DNA of 64,000 nucleotides, from positions 248,001 through 312,000 of the forward strand of contig NZ_FOYT01000002.1 in assembly GCF_900112175.1 (NCBI RefSeq). Reading direction: 5' to 3'. Made by a program: the position numbers and the translations under genes. Under the pieces are notes generated by a model. It searched no databases and had not been told where the DNA came from. It worked only from the letters and a program-made list of their open reading frames with translations. Positions 35,109 to 44,292 of the stretch are shown one piece after another (positions within the stretch are counted from its first letter, which is position 1; every line of letters begins with the position of its first letter). Source of the DNA: Halogeometricum rufum. Its GTDB lineage: Archaea > Halobacteriota > Halobacteria > Halobacteriales > Haloferacaceae.

Positions 35109-36299
35109 ATGGGAGAAGTTACACTGGAAGACGTGACGAAGCGCTACGACGACGTAACGGCCGTCGAAGACATGGACCTCGAGATTCGGGACGGCGAGTT
35201 CGTCTGTCTCGTCGGCCCCTCGGGGTGCGGCAAGTCGACGACGATGGAGATGATTGCCGGCCTGACGATGCCCACGGAGGGGCAGGTGTTCATCGGCGGG
35301 CGCGAGGTGACGAACCTCCCGCCGAAGGACCGCGGGGTGGCGATGGTGTTCCAGAACATCGCGCTGTTCCCGCACATGGACGTGTACGACAACATCTCGT
35401 TCGGACTCCGCCTCCGGAAGTACGACAAGGAGGAGATAGACCGACGCGTCGAGCGCGCCTCCGACATCGTCCAACTGGAGGGCATGCTCGACCGGATGCC
35501 CGACGAGATGTCCGGCGGACAGCGTCAGCGCGTCGCCATCGCCCGCGCCATCGTCCGGAACCCGGAGGTGTTCCTGATGGACGAACCGCTGGCGAACCTC
35601 GACGCCAAACTCCGCGTCCACATGCGGACCGAACTCCAGCGCCTGCACAAGGAACTGGACACCACCATCGTCTACGTCACGCACGACCAGGCGGAGGCGA
35701 TGACGATGTCCGACCGCATCGCGGTCATCGACTCGGGGCAACTCCAGCAGATAGACCCGCCGCTGACCTGCTACAACGAGCCCGAGAACCTGTTCGTCGC
35801 CGGCTTCATCGGCAGTCCGGCGATGAACTTCGTGGACGGGCGACTGACGGAGACGGGCTTTACGGGCGATAAGGTCGAAGTCGACTTCGACCCCGACGTG
35901 GTCGACGCGAGCGTCGGAGACGACGTGACGCTCGGCATCCGCCCGGAGGACGTGTACACGCTGAACGACGCCACGTCGCTCGCCAACCCGACGAAGCAGA
36001 TTGACGCGGTCACGGACGTGCTGGAGCCGATGGGCGACGAGATATTCGTCTACCTGCTGCTCAGCGAGGACGCCGAGGTGAGCCTCGACGAGGAGGCGCG
36101 CGGCGCGATGTCCGACCAACTGCTGATGAGCGTCGACCCCGACTCCGACATCACGGAGGACGAGGACGTGACGGTGGTGCTGGACCGAACGAAGGTCCAC
36201 CTGTTCGACACCGAGACGGGGCAAGCGCTCATGCACGGACTCGCACCGACGACGACGGCCAGCACCGACAGCAGCACGCCCGCAGAGAGCGACGACTAG
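35109..36299 (+). CDS. Sugar ABC transporter ATP-binding protein (MalK/UgpC-like)
   Basis: The 396-residue ATPase has Walker A GPSGCGKST, Q-loop FQNIALFPHM, signature LSGGQ-like MSGGQRQR, Walker B VFLMDEPLANLD and the H-loop VTHDQAEAM. A C-terminal TOBE/MalK regulatory region spans about residue 240 onward. AAGGAG upstream of its ATG acts as a likely ribosome binding site. It energises both permeases, and such subunits sometimes serve several importers. It is preceded by a 4-nt gap. Confidence 0.95.
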   Translation: MGEVTLEDVTKRYDDVTAVEDMDLEIRDGEFVCLVGPSGCGKSTTMEMIAGLTMPTEGQVFIGGREVTNLPPKDRGVAMVFQNIALFPHMDVYDNISFGLRLRKYDKEEIDRRVERASDIVQLEGMLDRMPDEMSGGQRQRVAIARAIVRNPEVFLMDEPLANLDAKLRVHMRTELQRLHKELDTTIVYVTHDQAEAMTMSDRIAVIDSGQLQQIDPPLTCYNEPENLFVAGFIGSPAMNFVDGRLTETGFTGDKVEVDFDPDVVDASVGDDVTLGIRPEDVYTLNDATSLANPTKQIDAVTDVLEPMGDEIFVYLLLSEDAEVSLDEEARGAMSDQLLMSVDPDSDITEDEDVTVVLDRTKVHLFDTETGQALMHGLAPTTTASTDSSTPAESDD

Positions 36300-36355
36300 C
36301 CGCGCGACCGTCGCTCTTGCACCGGACCTAAGTGTCGTCCGCTCCACCCAACGTC

Positions 36356-36559
36356 ATGGTCACCGAATTCGGCTGGTTCTACATCGGCGGGATGACGGTC
36401 CTGTTCCTCTTCTGGGCGTACGGTATCGTCTCGTTCGTCCTCGACCTGAAGAACGTCATCATCCCGAAGACGCGGCAGTACATTCGGGGTCGACGCCGGT
36501 TGAAAGAGGAGAAGAAGGAGGAGGAAGAACGCGAAGAACGCGAACGCCAACTGTACTGA
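36356..36559 (+). CDS. Small single-pass membrane protein after the ABC operon
   Basis: ATG 36356 gives 67 residues: one transmembrane helix (FGWFYIGGMTVLFLFWAYGIVSFV), a short stretch LKNVIIPKTRQYIRGRR, and a C-terminal highly charged helix of alternating Lys/Arg and Glu blocks. A charged coiled or single alpha-helix tail on a single anchor suggests a scaffold or transporter accessory. The family is not recognised. It sits 56 nt after the ATPase and just before a sugar dehydrogenase, so it may belong to the same transcript. Confidence 0.7.
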   Translation: MVTEFGWFYIGGMTVLFLFWAYGIVSFVLDLKNVIIPKTRQYIRGRRRLKEEKKEEEEREERERQLY

Positions 36560-36632
36560 GAGTGACAGTTCGACGGCGCAGTTCGAGGATGCAACGAGAA
36601 ACTTAACAACCGCGATAGTAAATCACAGAAGT

Positions 36633-37736
36633 ATGAACGCAGACACGCCACCAAGCGTCGGAATCGTCGGCCTCGGCAACATCGGCCACTACCACGCGGA
36701 CAGACTCGTCGAACTCGGTGCGACGCTGGGGGGCGGTCTGGACATTCAGCCCGATGCGCGAAGTCGGTTCGGCGACAAGTACGGCGTCGACACGTACGAG
36801 GAGAAGGAGGCGATGTTCGAGGCGGTGGACGCCGTCATCATCACGACGCCGAACCGGTTCCACGAGGAGTACGCCGTCGCCGCACTCGACGCCGGCCTGC
36901 ACGTCCTCCTCGAGAAGCCCCTCGCGCACTCGCTGGAGTCGGCGGAGCGAATCGCCGCGGCGGCGAAGGACGCCGACGGCGTCTGCATGGTCGGCTTCAA
37001 CAACCGCTTCGGCAACCCGGTCCGCGTCCTGAAGAACTACCAGGCCGAGGGGCGCTTCGGCGACGTCCACCACGTCGAGGCGAACTACGTCCGGCGCCGC
37101 GGCATCCCCGGCCGCGGGTCGTGGTTCACCTCGGAGGACGTCGCGGGCGGCGGGTCGGTCATCGACATCGGCGTCCACGCCATCGACCTCTCGCTCTACT
37201 TCCTCGACTACCCCGAAGTCGAAGAGGTGTCGGCCATCACGCGCTCGGACTTCGGCAACCGCGACGACTACGCCTACGTCGAGATGTGGGGCGACGACGT
37301 CGGCCCCGAGGGGTTCGACGTGGACGACTCCGCCTCCGCGTTCATCCGGTGTGCCGACGGGCGGACCATCTCGCTGGAAGTCGCGTGGGCGGCCAACCGA
37401 CCGACGAACGACGAGTTCTACGTGCTCGGAACCGACGCCGGCGCGCTGTTCGACCGAGCGAGCCACGACTTGACGTTCTTCGAATCCGGCGTCGGCGGCG
37501 GCAACCACCTCACCGACACGGACGTGGAGACGCAGGCCAACGACACGCACAAGTCCGAACAGAAACTGTTCCTCGATGCCGTCCGCACCGGCGAACATCC
37601 GGGGCTGAACACCGTCGAGGAGGGCCTGCAGGTCCAACGCGTCATCGACGCCATCTACCGGTCCTCCGAGGAGGGCAACGCCGTCTCGCTGGCGAACGTC
37701 TCCGTGGAGGCCGCCGGCGCCTCCTCGGACGACTGA
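36633..37736 (+). CDS. Gfo/Idh/MocA family oxidoreductase (copy 2), sugar operon
   Basis: The 367-residue NAD(P)-dependent enzyme has a Rossmann start (VGIVGLGNIGHYHADRL), the EKP catalytic motif in HVLLEKPLAHS and GSVIDIGVHAIDLSLYFL with the catalytic His. It lies 73 nt downstream of the small membrane protein in the sugar-import island, so it probably oxidises the imported sugar or its derivative. A weak AT-rich element (AGTAAAT, near 36616-36622) may give a separate promoter. Confidence 0.9.
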   Translation: MNADTPPSVGIVGLGNIGHYHADRLVELGATLGGGLDIQPDARSRFGDKYGVDTYEEKEAMFEAVDAVIITTPNRFHEEYAVAALDAGLHVLLEKPLAHSLESAERIAAAAKDADGVCMVGFNNRFGNPVRVLKNYQAEGRFGDVHHVEANYVRRRGIPGRGSWFTSEDVAGGGSVIDIGVHAIDLSLYFLDYPEVEEVSAITRSDFGNRDDYAYVEMWGDDVGPEGFDVDDSASAFIRCADGRTISLEVAWAANRPTNDEFYVLGTDAGALFDRASHDLTFFESGVGGGNHLTDTDVETQANDTHKSEQKLFLDAVRTGEHPGLNTVEEGLQVQRVIDAIYRSSEEGNAVSLANVSVEAAGASSDD

Positions 37737-37801
37737 CTCGTTCTCTCTCTCTCTCGCCCGCGTCGAGAAAGCCATAAGTCCCGCTCGGCACTCGGTACGG
37801 T

Positions 37802-38626
37802 ATGTCACTCCTCGACTCGATTCGGCGGCCGTCCTACACCGGCGACCGGCGCTGTTGGCCGTGTACCGTCGTCAACGTCGCACTCCTCGTCGTCGTCGCC
37901 GCCGCCGTCACCGTCGTCTCGTTCCCGTTGGCCGTCGGCGTCGCCGCCGTCGGCGTCGCACTCGTCTATCTCCGCGGGTACGTCGTCCCCGGCACGCCCG
38001 AGTTCGCGCCGAGACTCGTCTCCCGACTCGGCCTGTCGCCGCTCTTCGAACACGTGCCGGACGGCGGTGAGGTTCGGCAGTCCGACGAGTTGAGCGAGGA
38101 GACGAGCGGTGAGGACGTGCTGTTCGCCCTGTTCGAGACGGGCGTTCTGGAAGAGGACGCCGAGGGCGCGCTGTTCCTCTCGGACGCGTTCTGGTCGGCG
38201 TGGGCCGCGGAGATGGCGTCGCTCCGCGAGGGTGACGACGACGAACTCGCGGCGGCCGTCGCGGAGGCGGCCCCGTTCGAGGCGGCGGCCGCCGCCGAGT
38301 ACGACGGCATCGCCGTCACCGGCGAGACCCAGTCCATCTGGCTCTCGCGGGCGCACGCCGTCGCCGACGCCGCCGCCGTGCGGGCGATGGCGGAGTTCGA
38401 CGTGCCCGAACCGGTCCGCGCGCCCGCGACGACGCCGCTTCGGATGTTCCTCGAACGCTGTCCGCTCTGCGGCGGCGACACCGAAGAGACCGAACGGAAA
38501 CTCGGCTGCTGTGGCTCCGGCACGGTGGGCGCGTTCGACACGCCCGAGAGCGAAGTGCTGGCCTGCGCGGACTGCGGCGAGGTGCTGTACGTCTTCGAGG
38601 ACGAGGCCGAGGACGGAACGGCGTAG
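37802..38626 (+). CDS. Hypothetical membrane-anchored zinc-ribbon protein
   Basis: The 274-residue protein has a short cytoplasmic N-terminus with CWPC, two transmembrane helices (about 23-58), an acidic alpha-helical middle region and a C-terminal zinc-ribbon-like region: CPLCGG near 220, CCGSG and CADCGEV near 258. The cysteine pattern suggests two metal sites at the ends of a soluble domain. I do not recognise a family. It lies convergent with trmB, with a 19-nt tandem repeat between their ends. Confidence 0.7.
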   Translation: MSLLDSIRRPSYTGDRRCWPCTVVNVALLVVVAAAVTVVSFPLAVGVAAVGVALVYLRGYVVPGTPEFAPRLVSRLGLSPLFEHVPDGGEVRQSDELSEETSGEDVLFALFETGVLEEDAEGALFLSDAFWSAWAAEMASLREGDDDELAAAVAEAAPFEAAAAAEYDGIAVTGETQSIWLSRAHAVADAAAVRAMAEFDVPEPVRAPATTPLRMFLERCPLCGGDTEETERKLGCCGSGTVGAFDTPESEVLACADCGEVLYVFEDEAEDGTA

Positions 38627-38681
38627 GCGGTCCGTCGCGGGCGGTGGTGGCTGCCGGTCACGGGAACCGGCGGCGGCCCGT

Positions 38682-38738
38682 GAGAAACAACGCCGGTCGC
38701 GAGAAACAACGCCGGTCGCGAGAAATAACGCCGGTCGC
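38682..38738. repeat. 19-nt tandem repeat, three copies plus a degenerate fourth
   Basis: Unit GAGAAACAACGCCGGTCGC occurs at 38682-38700 and 38701-38719 exactly and at 38720-38738 with one change, followed by a diverged copy from 38739. It lies between the stop codons of the convergent gene 37802-38626 and trmB. Confidence 0.85.
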
Positions 38739-38767
38739 GAGAACCGACGGTCGGGTAGCGGACGAAC

Positions 38768-39829
38768 TCAGACGAACCGCGTTCGGTCCGGCACTTCGTC
38801 GCGACCGAGGATTATCTCCTGTGCCTCCACGTCTTCGAGGGCCGAGACGAGACCCCCGACTTCGAGGACGCTCTCTTCGGTCTCCATCTCGAAGGAGGCG
38901 ACCTCTTCGGACTCCTCGAACGTCGTCGTGACGACGCGCCCCTCGACGACGATGGGGTCGCCGGACTCGACGTGCCGACCGGAGACGGAGGCGTAGAACT
39001 CGCCGTCGAGTTCGCGCATGTCCTTCACGGCGCGGCGGATGGAGGCGTAGCGGCGGGGGAACGGCCGGCGCTTCCCGTTGGCCGCCAGCGTCTCGGCCGT
39101 CGTCCAGAGGACGGTCCCGAAGAAACCGCTGACGAGGAACCCGAGCGCCGAGCGGTTGAAGATGACGCCGTAGCGGTCTCTGTCGTCTCGGAGGGCGTCC
39201 TGCGTGGCGTAGACGGAGTACTCGCCGTCGGCGACGGCGAGGACGGGGGTCGTGATGCCGCGGCGACCGCGCGCCCGCGTGGCGACTTCGAGGTAGTCGA
39301 ACTCCACCGGGTCCGGGGCGCGCGAGGCCGGCGTCACGAGGAGGTCGACGCTCACCCCGTCGTCGATGGCCGCCGCCAGGTCGTCGCGGAAGCGACGGAG
39401 GAGGTCCGCCGCCACCGAGAGGACGAGTTCGTACTCGGCGTCCGCGATTATCTCCTCGATGTAGCGCAGGATGGTCGACCGTGACTTGACGAGGGAGACG
39501 GCCTCGGTGTCGCGGGCGGGGGCCGTGTAGCGCGCCTCCAACTCGGAGATGAGTTCCTCCAGCGACGTCTGCACGTTCGCGAACGCGTCGTCGGGGTCCA
39601 CGGCGACGATCTTCATCGGTCGCGACTCCCGGAGTTCGACGAGGCCACGGTCCGAGAGACTCCGGACGGTGTCGTACACCCGCGGTTGCGGGATGTCCGT
39701 CCGGTCGGCTATCTCCGAGGCGGTGAGTTCGCCGTGTTCGAGGACCGCGAGGTACGCGTCTATCTCGTACTCGCCGAGGTTGAACCGGTCCCCGACAGTC
39801 TCCATCGTCGTCCGGAGTTCGTCTGCCAT
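38768..39829 (-). CDS. trmB: TrmB-family sugar-responsive transcription regulator
   Basis: ATG 39829 gives 353 residues. A winged HTH (about 1-95, [41 protein letters not shown]) is followed by a coiled segment, a PLD-like middle region with [18 protein letters not shown] and the C-terminal TrmB sugar-binding barrel. TrmB proteins sense sugars and control gluconeogenic and glycolytic genes and transporters. It lies 1.3 kb from the sugar dehydrogenase and in the same island as the ABC importer. A TrmB consensus box lies on its own promoter (39863-39878). Confidence 0.93.
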   Translation of the reverse strand: MADELRTTMETVGDRFNLGEYEIDAYLAVLEHGELTASEIADRTDIPQPRVYDTVRSLSDRGLVELRESRPMKIVAVDPDDAFANVQTSLEELISELEARYTAPARDTEAVSLVKSRSTILRYIEEIIADAEYELVLSVAADLLRRFRDDLAAAIDDGVSVDLLVTPASRAPDPVEFDYLEVATRARGRRGITTPVLAVADGEYSVYATQDALRDDRDRYGVIFNRSALGFLVSGFFGTVLWTTAETLAANGKRRPFPRRYASIRRAVKDMRELDGEFYASVSGRHVESGDPIVVEGRVVTTTFEESEEVASFEMETEESVLEVGGLVSALEDVEAQEIILGRDEVPDRTRFV

Positions 39830-39862
39830 ATCTCCCCGGTCGAACCCGAACCCCTTGGTGTT

Positions 39863-39878
39863 TACTATACTCCGAGTA
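39863..39878. promoter_or_regulatory. TrmB-type box TACT-N7-GAGTA at the trmB promoter
   Basis: The plus strand reads TACTATACTCCGAGTA, exactly the published TrmB consensus TACT-N7/8-GAGTA. It lies 34-49 nt before the trmB ATG and overlaps the TATA-like TATAGTAAA on the minus strand, suggesting negative autoregulation. The site is seen directly; binding is inferred. Confidence 0.75.
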
Positions 39879-39975
39879 GCACCGGTTTTCAGAAAGCGAT
39901 GGTATATCACGGACGAACGTGGCTGACGGCGGAACGTCCCGACGAGTCGACCGACCCTCACGGGCCGCCCGGCGC

Positions 39976-40716
39976 TCACATGTACATCCGGTCTTCGGGC
40001 ATCTCGGCCTCGCGTTCCTGCAGTCGTTGGGCGAGTTCCGCGTAGTGTTGGCGCACCTCGGCGGCGAACGCCTCCAACGGGTCGGCGTCGACGCCCAGTC
40101 CGTAGACGCGTTCGGCCGTCTCGACCAGACGGACGGCCGCGTCCACGTCGGGCACCTGCGCGTGGACCGGCGTGACGTAGACGCAGACGCCGAGCGAGGA
40201 GTCGATGCCGCGTTCGACGAGGGCGCCGTTGGTCCCGTCGAAGAAGCCCCGGCCCATCGGCAGAATCTCCGCGTCGGTCAGTCTGCGCTCCCGGTAGTCG
40301 TCGGTGGCGACGTAGTACGTCAGGTGTTCGTCCGGGGCGTGCGGAATCGGGACGCCCGAGAGGACGGCTATCTCGCCGACGTCGTTGCGCGCGGTCCACT
40401 CCAGGACGGCGTCGGCGAACGCGCCGCCCGCCACCGCCGGGACGAACAGTTCCCCGACGAGAACAGTCACGTCGAGGTCGTCGCGCGAGAACAGGCGCGT
40501 GTGGTGTCGCGGCCGGCCGTCCTGAAACGGCGTGATGGCCGGCAGTCCCTCGACGGAGAGGTGGCCCGTCTGCTCGAGTTCGAGTTGGTCCACGACGAAG
40601 TCGACGGCGGTGAGGCCGGCGAGGCCGAACGACGAGAACCCCGCGAGGAGCGTCTTTCCGGGCGTGCCGTCGGTGGTGATGGTGAAGTCCGGCGTCTGCG
40701 TGAGGTTATCGAACAT
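39976..40716 (-). CDS. PAC2 family (proteasome assembly chaperone-like) protein
   Basis: The 246-residue protein has the PAC2 fold: [27 protein letters not shown] near the start, then [59 protein letters not shown]. Haloarchaeal members are common orphan genes related to eukaryotic proteasome-assembly chaperones; a proteasome role in archaea is not settled. A coiled-coil C-terminal helix ([23 protein letters not shown]) closes it. Confidence 0.87.
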   Translation of the reverse strand: MFDNLTQTPDFTITTDGTPGKTLLAGFSSFGLAGLTAVDFVVDQLELEQTGHLSVEGLPAITPFQDGRPRHHTRLFSRDDLDVTVLVGELFVPAVAGGAFADAVLEWTARNDVGEIAVLSGVPIPHAPDEHLTYYVATDDYRERRLTDAEILPMGRGFFDGTNGALVERGIDSSLGVCVYVTPVHAQVPDVDAAVRLVETAERVYGLGVDADPLEAFAAEVRQHYAELAQRLQEREAEMPEDRMYM

Positions 40717-40822
40717 GTGGAGAGCAACGTTCGGCGGCGACTTATCCGTTCACCCCGCCCTCGTCCGACGCGAGTGGGGAGAGTTGCGACCCTTTTTCAA
40801 CGGCCCCGCCGTGGTCGGGCGT

Positions 40823-41965
40823 ATGCAGACGGGGACAGGGACGGAACCGGCGTCCGGCCCACAAACGGCGTCGGCGTCCGAACCGGGGGCGACACCGGCG
40901 TCCGAAACGGGGACGACGGTGGGCGACGCCGGCGGGACGGCGACTGCGGGCGCGGGCGGGAGCGGTGCCGGTCCGCCGACCCCGGTGCCGACGCCCACCG
41001 AGGGAGAACAGGCCGTCCGCGAACTCCTCCCGGACTTCCTGTTCTTCCCGGGCGCGAACTACGTCGCGGCCGCCCTCGTCGTCGCCCTCGGCTACGTCCT
41101 CTCGGGGTACGTCGTCCGCGTCGTCGGGCGACCCATCGCCCGTCGCTTCCGCCGACAGAGCGTCGCGCAGGTGATGCTCCGACTCGTGCGCCTCAGCATC
41201 TTCATCCTCTCGCTGGGCGTCGCCGCCGCCGTCGCCGGCCTCCGATTCGGCGACGTCGCCATCTCCGTCGGGGTGTTCTCCGCCGTGGTCGGTATCGTCC
41301 TCGCGCCCCTCGTCGGGAGCACCATCAACGGCCTGTTCATCCTCGCCGACCAGCCGTACGAAGTCGGCGACATGATCGAACTCGACAACGGACGGAAGGG
41401 GTTCGTCGACGAGATAACCATCCGCTACACGAAGATGTTCACGCTCGACAACACCTTCCTCGTCATCCCCAACGACACTATCCGCGACCGACTGGTGACG
41501 AACTACTCCGCCGAGGACGAGCGCATCCGCCTCCGAATCGGCTTCCTCGCCACGTACGAGTCCGACATCCCGAAGACGCGGGAACTGCTCGAACGCGCCG
41601 CCAGCGACACCGAGATGGTCATCGAGGGCGGCCCGGACATCCGCATCGGGAGCGCACGTTACCCGGCGAAGCCCACCGCCTACCTCGAGGAGTACGCCGA
41701 CAGCGGCATCCTCGTCACCCTCCGCTTCTGGGCGAAGAAGCCGTACAAACTGCTCGCCGTTCGCTCGCGCGTCCAGACGAACCTGTACGAACTCCTCGAC
41801 GACGAACCGGACGTGGAGGCGGCGTACCCGCACACCCACCACGTGTTCGACGACACCAGCGGGTCGCTCCGCGCGGAGGTGGCCGAGGGCGGCGACGCGG
41901 CGTGGACGGATGCGGGGTCGCGGGTGGAGATGGACCGGCCGCCCCGCGACGGCGACGAGAACTGA
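40823..41965 (+). CDS. MscS-family mechanosensitive ion channel
   Basis: ATG 40823 gives 380 residues. A Thr/Gly/Ala-rich disordered N-terminus (1-60) precedes three transmembrane helices (about 75-98, 122-145, 148-172). The pore and beta domain follow: AISVGVFSAVVGIVLAPLVGSTINGLFILADQPYEVGDMIE and NTFLVIPNDTIRDRLVTNYS. The C-terminus is the cytoplasmic alpha/beta vestibule. MscS channels open under membrane tension to release ions after hypo-osmotic shock. It is divergent from the PAC2 gene. Confidence 0.92.
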   Translation: MQTGTGTEPASGPQTASASEPGATPASETGTTVGDAGGTATAGAGGSGAGPPTPVPTPTEGEQAVRELLPDFLFFPGANYVAAALVVALGYVLSGYVVRVVGRPIARRFRRQSVAQVMLRLVRLSIFILSLGVAAAVAGLRFGDVAISVGVFSAVVGIVLAPLVGSTINGLFILADQPYEVGDMIELDNGRKGFVDEITIRYTKMFTLDNTFLVIPNDTIRDRLVTNYSAEDERIRLRIGFLATYESDIPKTRELLERAASDTEMVIEGGPDIRIGSARYPAKPTAYLEEYADSGILVTLRFWAKKPYKLLAVRSRVQTNLYELLDDEPDVEAAYPHTHHVFDDTSGSLRAEVAEGGDAAWTDAGSRVEMDRPPRDGDEN

Positions 41966-41995
41966 GTCCGGCGTCGGCCCTCGCCTCCGACGGCC

Positions 41996-42040
41996 GGCGC
42001 GGTCCGTCGACTGCCGCTCCGACCGTCGGCGCGGTCCGTC
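41996..42040. repeat. Two-copy 32-nt imperfect duplication over the UspA stop
   Basis: GGCGCGGTCCGTC occurs at 41996-42008 and again at 42028-42040, with imperfectly matching flanks. The second copy runs into the UspA stop codon (42039-42041). Confidence 0.6.
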
Positions 42041-42458
42041 AGCCGTCGTTCGTCCCGTCGGCGCGGACGGTGATGACCGTACAGTCGAGCTTCTGTCGCA
42101 GGTACGTCTCGATGTCCGGGTCGTCGAGGAACCGCCGGAGCATCCGCCGCCAGCGGCTGGCCTGTTTCGAGCCGATGACGACGATGTCGGCGCCCTCGGC
42201 CGCCACCTCCTCCAGAATCGTCTCCTCGACGAGGAACCCGCGACGGATGACGTACCGCGTCCGTTCGAGGGCACCGAACTCGCGCTCTATCGCGCGTTTC
42301 AACTCCGCTCGCGTCACGCCGCGGTTCTCTTGATAGAGGTCCACGTGCAGGACGGTGAGTTCCGCTTCGCGCTCCTCGGCGATGCGGATTGCTTCCGAGA
42401 GCGTCGCTTTGGAGTGCTTCGTCAGCGGATACCTGACGGGGACCACCACTCGCGTCAT
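42039..42458 (-). CDS. Universal stress protein (UspA family), non-canonical ATP loop
   Basis: ATG 42458 (TRVVVPVRYPLTKHSKATLSEAIRIA) gives 139 residues. The Rossmann-like UspA fold is clear, with VVIGSKQASRWRRML near the C-terminus. The classic ATP-binding G-x2-G-x9-G-S/T pattern is not present here: the residues after VIGS are Lys/Gln/Arg/Trp and no further glycines follow. It may bind another ligand or act through dimerisation. Confidence 0.85.
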   Translation of the reverse strand: MTRVVVPVRYPLTKHSKATLSEAIRIAEEREAELTVLHVDLYQENRGVTRAELKRAIEREFGALERTRYVIRRGFLVEETILEEVAAEGADIVVIGSKQASRWRRMLRRFLDDPDIETYLRQKLDCTVITVRADGTNDG

Positions 42459-42563
42459 CGTCGGGGCAGACGGTTCCCGCGTCCCTGAACGTTTCCCCTT
42501 CGGCACGGCCGGTCGTCTGACGGGCGTCGGCGGTCCGTCCGTCGTGCCCCCGGTCCGGCCGCG

Positions 42564-43952
42564 TCAGTCGTCCGCCGCGGCGCCCGGCCGCCGTTCGATT
42601 CGGCCGTCGGTCCCGCTCTCGACGCCGAAATCGCGGGCGTAGGCGGCGAGCACTTCGTACTGGATGTCGCCCTCGGCCGCCCGGTGTCGCGCCTCGATGG
42701 TCGGGAACTCGTGGTCGGTGTGCAGGACGTAGTCGGAGGTGGCGACGGTGTACGTCGCGTCGGGGTCCACCGAGTCGCCGCCGACGCGCGCGGACACCAC
42801 CTCGCGGGCGTCGTCGTCCCAGACGAGTTCGACGCCGCTGAGGTGGCCCTGCCACCAGTGGGACTCTCCGAAGTCCACCGTCGCCGCGGCGCACTCGCCG
42901 AGGACGGCCAGCAGTTCCGCGCCGGTGAGTTCGGCGACGACGACGTGCTCCTCGAAGGGGATGACGCTCACGAGGTCCGCGACGGTCACCTCGCCGTGAA
43001 GCGGCGGTCCGTTCCGAATGCCCCCGCTGTTCTGCAGGCCCACGTCGGCGTCCATCGACCAGCGGTAGGCGTCGGCGACGAAGTTCCCGACGGCGCACTC
43101 CCCGCCGAACACCGTCTCCTCGGACCGGTCGAGGGGAGCGTCGGCGACGGCGACCACCTCGTCCAACTCGGCCGCCTCGACGCGGCCGCGAAGCGCTTCG
43201 GTCAGGTCCTCGTGGACGGGCGCGTCGGCCGTCTCGTGGCGCGTCGCCGTCGGTCCGTCGCCCGACTGCGGGTCGCCCAGTGCCACCTCGAAGACGACGT
43301 GGCCGTTCGCGCCGGGGCGGAGGACCAGCGTGTCGTGGACGTACTCGTGACGCTCCGAGTGGACGTGGCCGCCGAGAATCACGTCGGCCTCGACGCGTCT
43401 CGCGAGTTCGTCGTCGCCGCCGCCGAGGTGCGAGAGGACGACGACGTGGTCGACGCCCGCCGCGCGGAGACGGTCGACGGCGTCGGCGGCGGCCTCGTAC
43501 GGGTCGGCGAACGTCAGCGTCGCGGCCATCGGGTTCAGCGAGGGCGTCGCGGGGTCGGTCACGCCGACGAGGCCGACTCGCGCGCCGTCCACCTCGCGGA
43601 CCGCGTGGGGGACCACGTGGTCGGGGGCGAACGGGCCGCCGTCCTCGTCGCGGACGTTCGCCGACACCCACGTCTGCGGCGAGTCGGCGACGACGCCGCG
43701 CGTCGCGTCCGGCCCGTAGTCGAAGTCGTGGTTGCCGAACGTGTCGAAGTCGGCGTCGACGGCGTCGAACAGGTCCAGCGACTGCCGCCCGCGTTCGACG
43801 AGGGCGAGGACGCCCGGCGAGGTGGTGTCGCCCGTCCCGCAGACGAGGGCGTCCGGGCCGTCCAGCGCGCGCACGCACCCCGCGAAGCGCCCGGCGCGGA
43901 CGGGGTCGTCGTAGACGTTCTCGATGTCCGAATAGTGGAGGAGACGCGGCAT
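42564..43952 (-). CDS. 5'-nucleotidase / 2',3'-cyclic phosphodiesterase family metallophosphatase
   Basis: The 462-residue protein is a UshA/CpdB-type calcineurin-like phosphoesterase followed by a 5'-nucleotidase C-terminal domain. The metal site shows as HYSDIEN, VCGTGDTTSPG, FGNHDFDYG and later HLGGGDDE and GGHVHSE. The C-terminal substrate domain has NSGGIRNGPPLHGEVTVADLVSVIPFEEHVVV. No signal peptide is visible, so it is predicted cytoplasmic, unlike the secreted bacterial enzymes. It releases phosphate from nucleotides. Confidence 0.93.
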   Translation of the reverse strand: MPRLLHYSDIENVYDDPVRAGRFAGCVRALDGPDALVCGTGDTTSPGVLALVERGRQSLDLFDAVDADFDTFGNHDFDYGPDATRGVVADSPQTWVSANVRDEDGGPFAPDHVVPHAVREVDGARVGLVGVTDPATPSLNPMAATLTFADPYEAAADAVDRLRAAGVDHVVVLSHLGGGDDELARRVEADVILGGHVHSERHEYVHDTLVLRPGANGHVVFEVALGDPQSGDGPTATRHETADAPVHEDLTEALRGRVEAAELDEVVAVADAPLDRSEETVFGGECAVGNFVADAYRWSMDADVGLQNSGGIRNGPPLHGEVTVADLVSVIPFEEHVVVAELTGAELLAVLGECAAATVDFGESHWWQGHLSGVELVWDDDAREVVSARVGGDSVDPDATYTVATSDYVLHTDHEFPTIEARHRAAEGDIQYEVLAAYARDFGVESGTDGRIERRPGAAADD

Positions 43953-44015
43953 TCACCTGCGGTGACGCCGCGAAGAAGTTGAAGTCGTCGGTCGCTGCTC
44001 GGGGCCGGCGTCAGG

Positions 44016-44228
44016 TCACGCCTGCTGGCCGGACTCCAACTGGAACGCCACTTCCACTTCGGCCTGGTACTCTCGGTCCTCGACGCTCGCTATCTCGACG
44101 CCCATCTCCTTCACTTCGACCCAGTGAACGTTGTCGAGCGTCTCGTTCGCTCTGTCGACGGCGTCGTCTACCGCCGCGTCGAAACTCTCGTCGCTCCGTC
44201 CGATCAGAGTTATCTTCTTGTAGACCAT
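44016..44228 (-). CDS. Dodecin (riboflavin-binding)
   Basis: The 70-residue protein is almost entirely the dodecin fold. W36 in VHWVEVKEM and Q55 in REYQAEV are the flavin-contact residues of halophilic dodecin. It forms a 12-subunit shell that stores riboflavin or lumichrome in the dark and protects against photo-damage. Confidence 0.96.
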   Translation of the reverse strand: MVYKKITLIGRSDESFDAAVDDAVDRANETLDNVHWVEVKEMGVEIASVEDREYQAEVEVAFQLESGQQA

Positions 44229-44292
44229 CGCAGGGCATAGCTACACCCGCTGACATGATAAAGAGCGGGGCCGGACGGCCGCCGTCGGGCGC

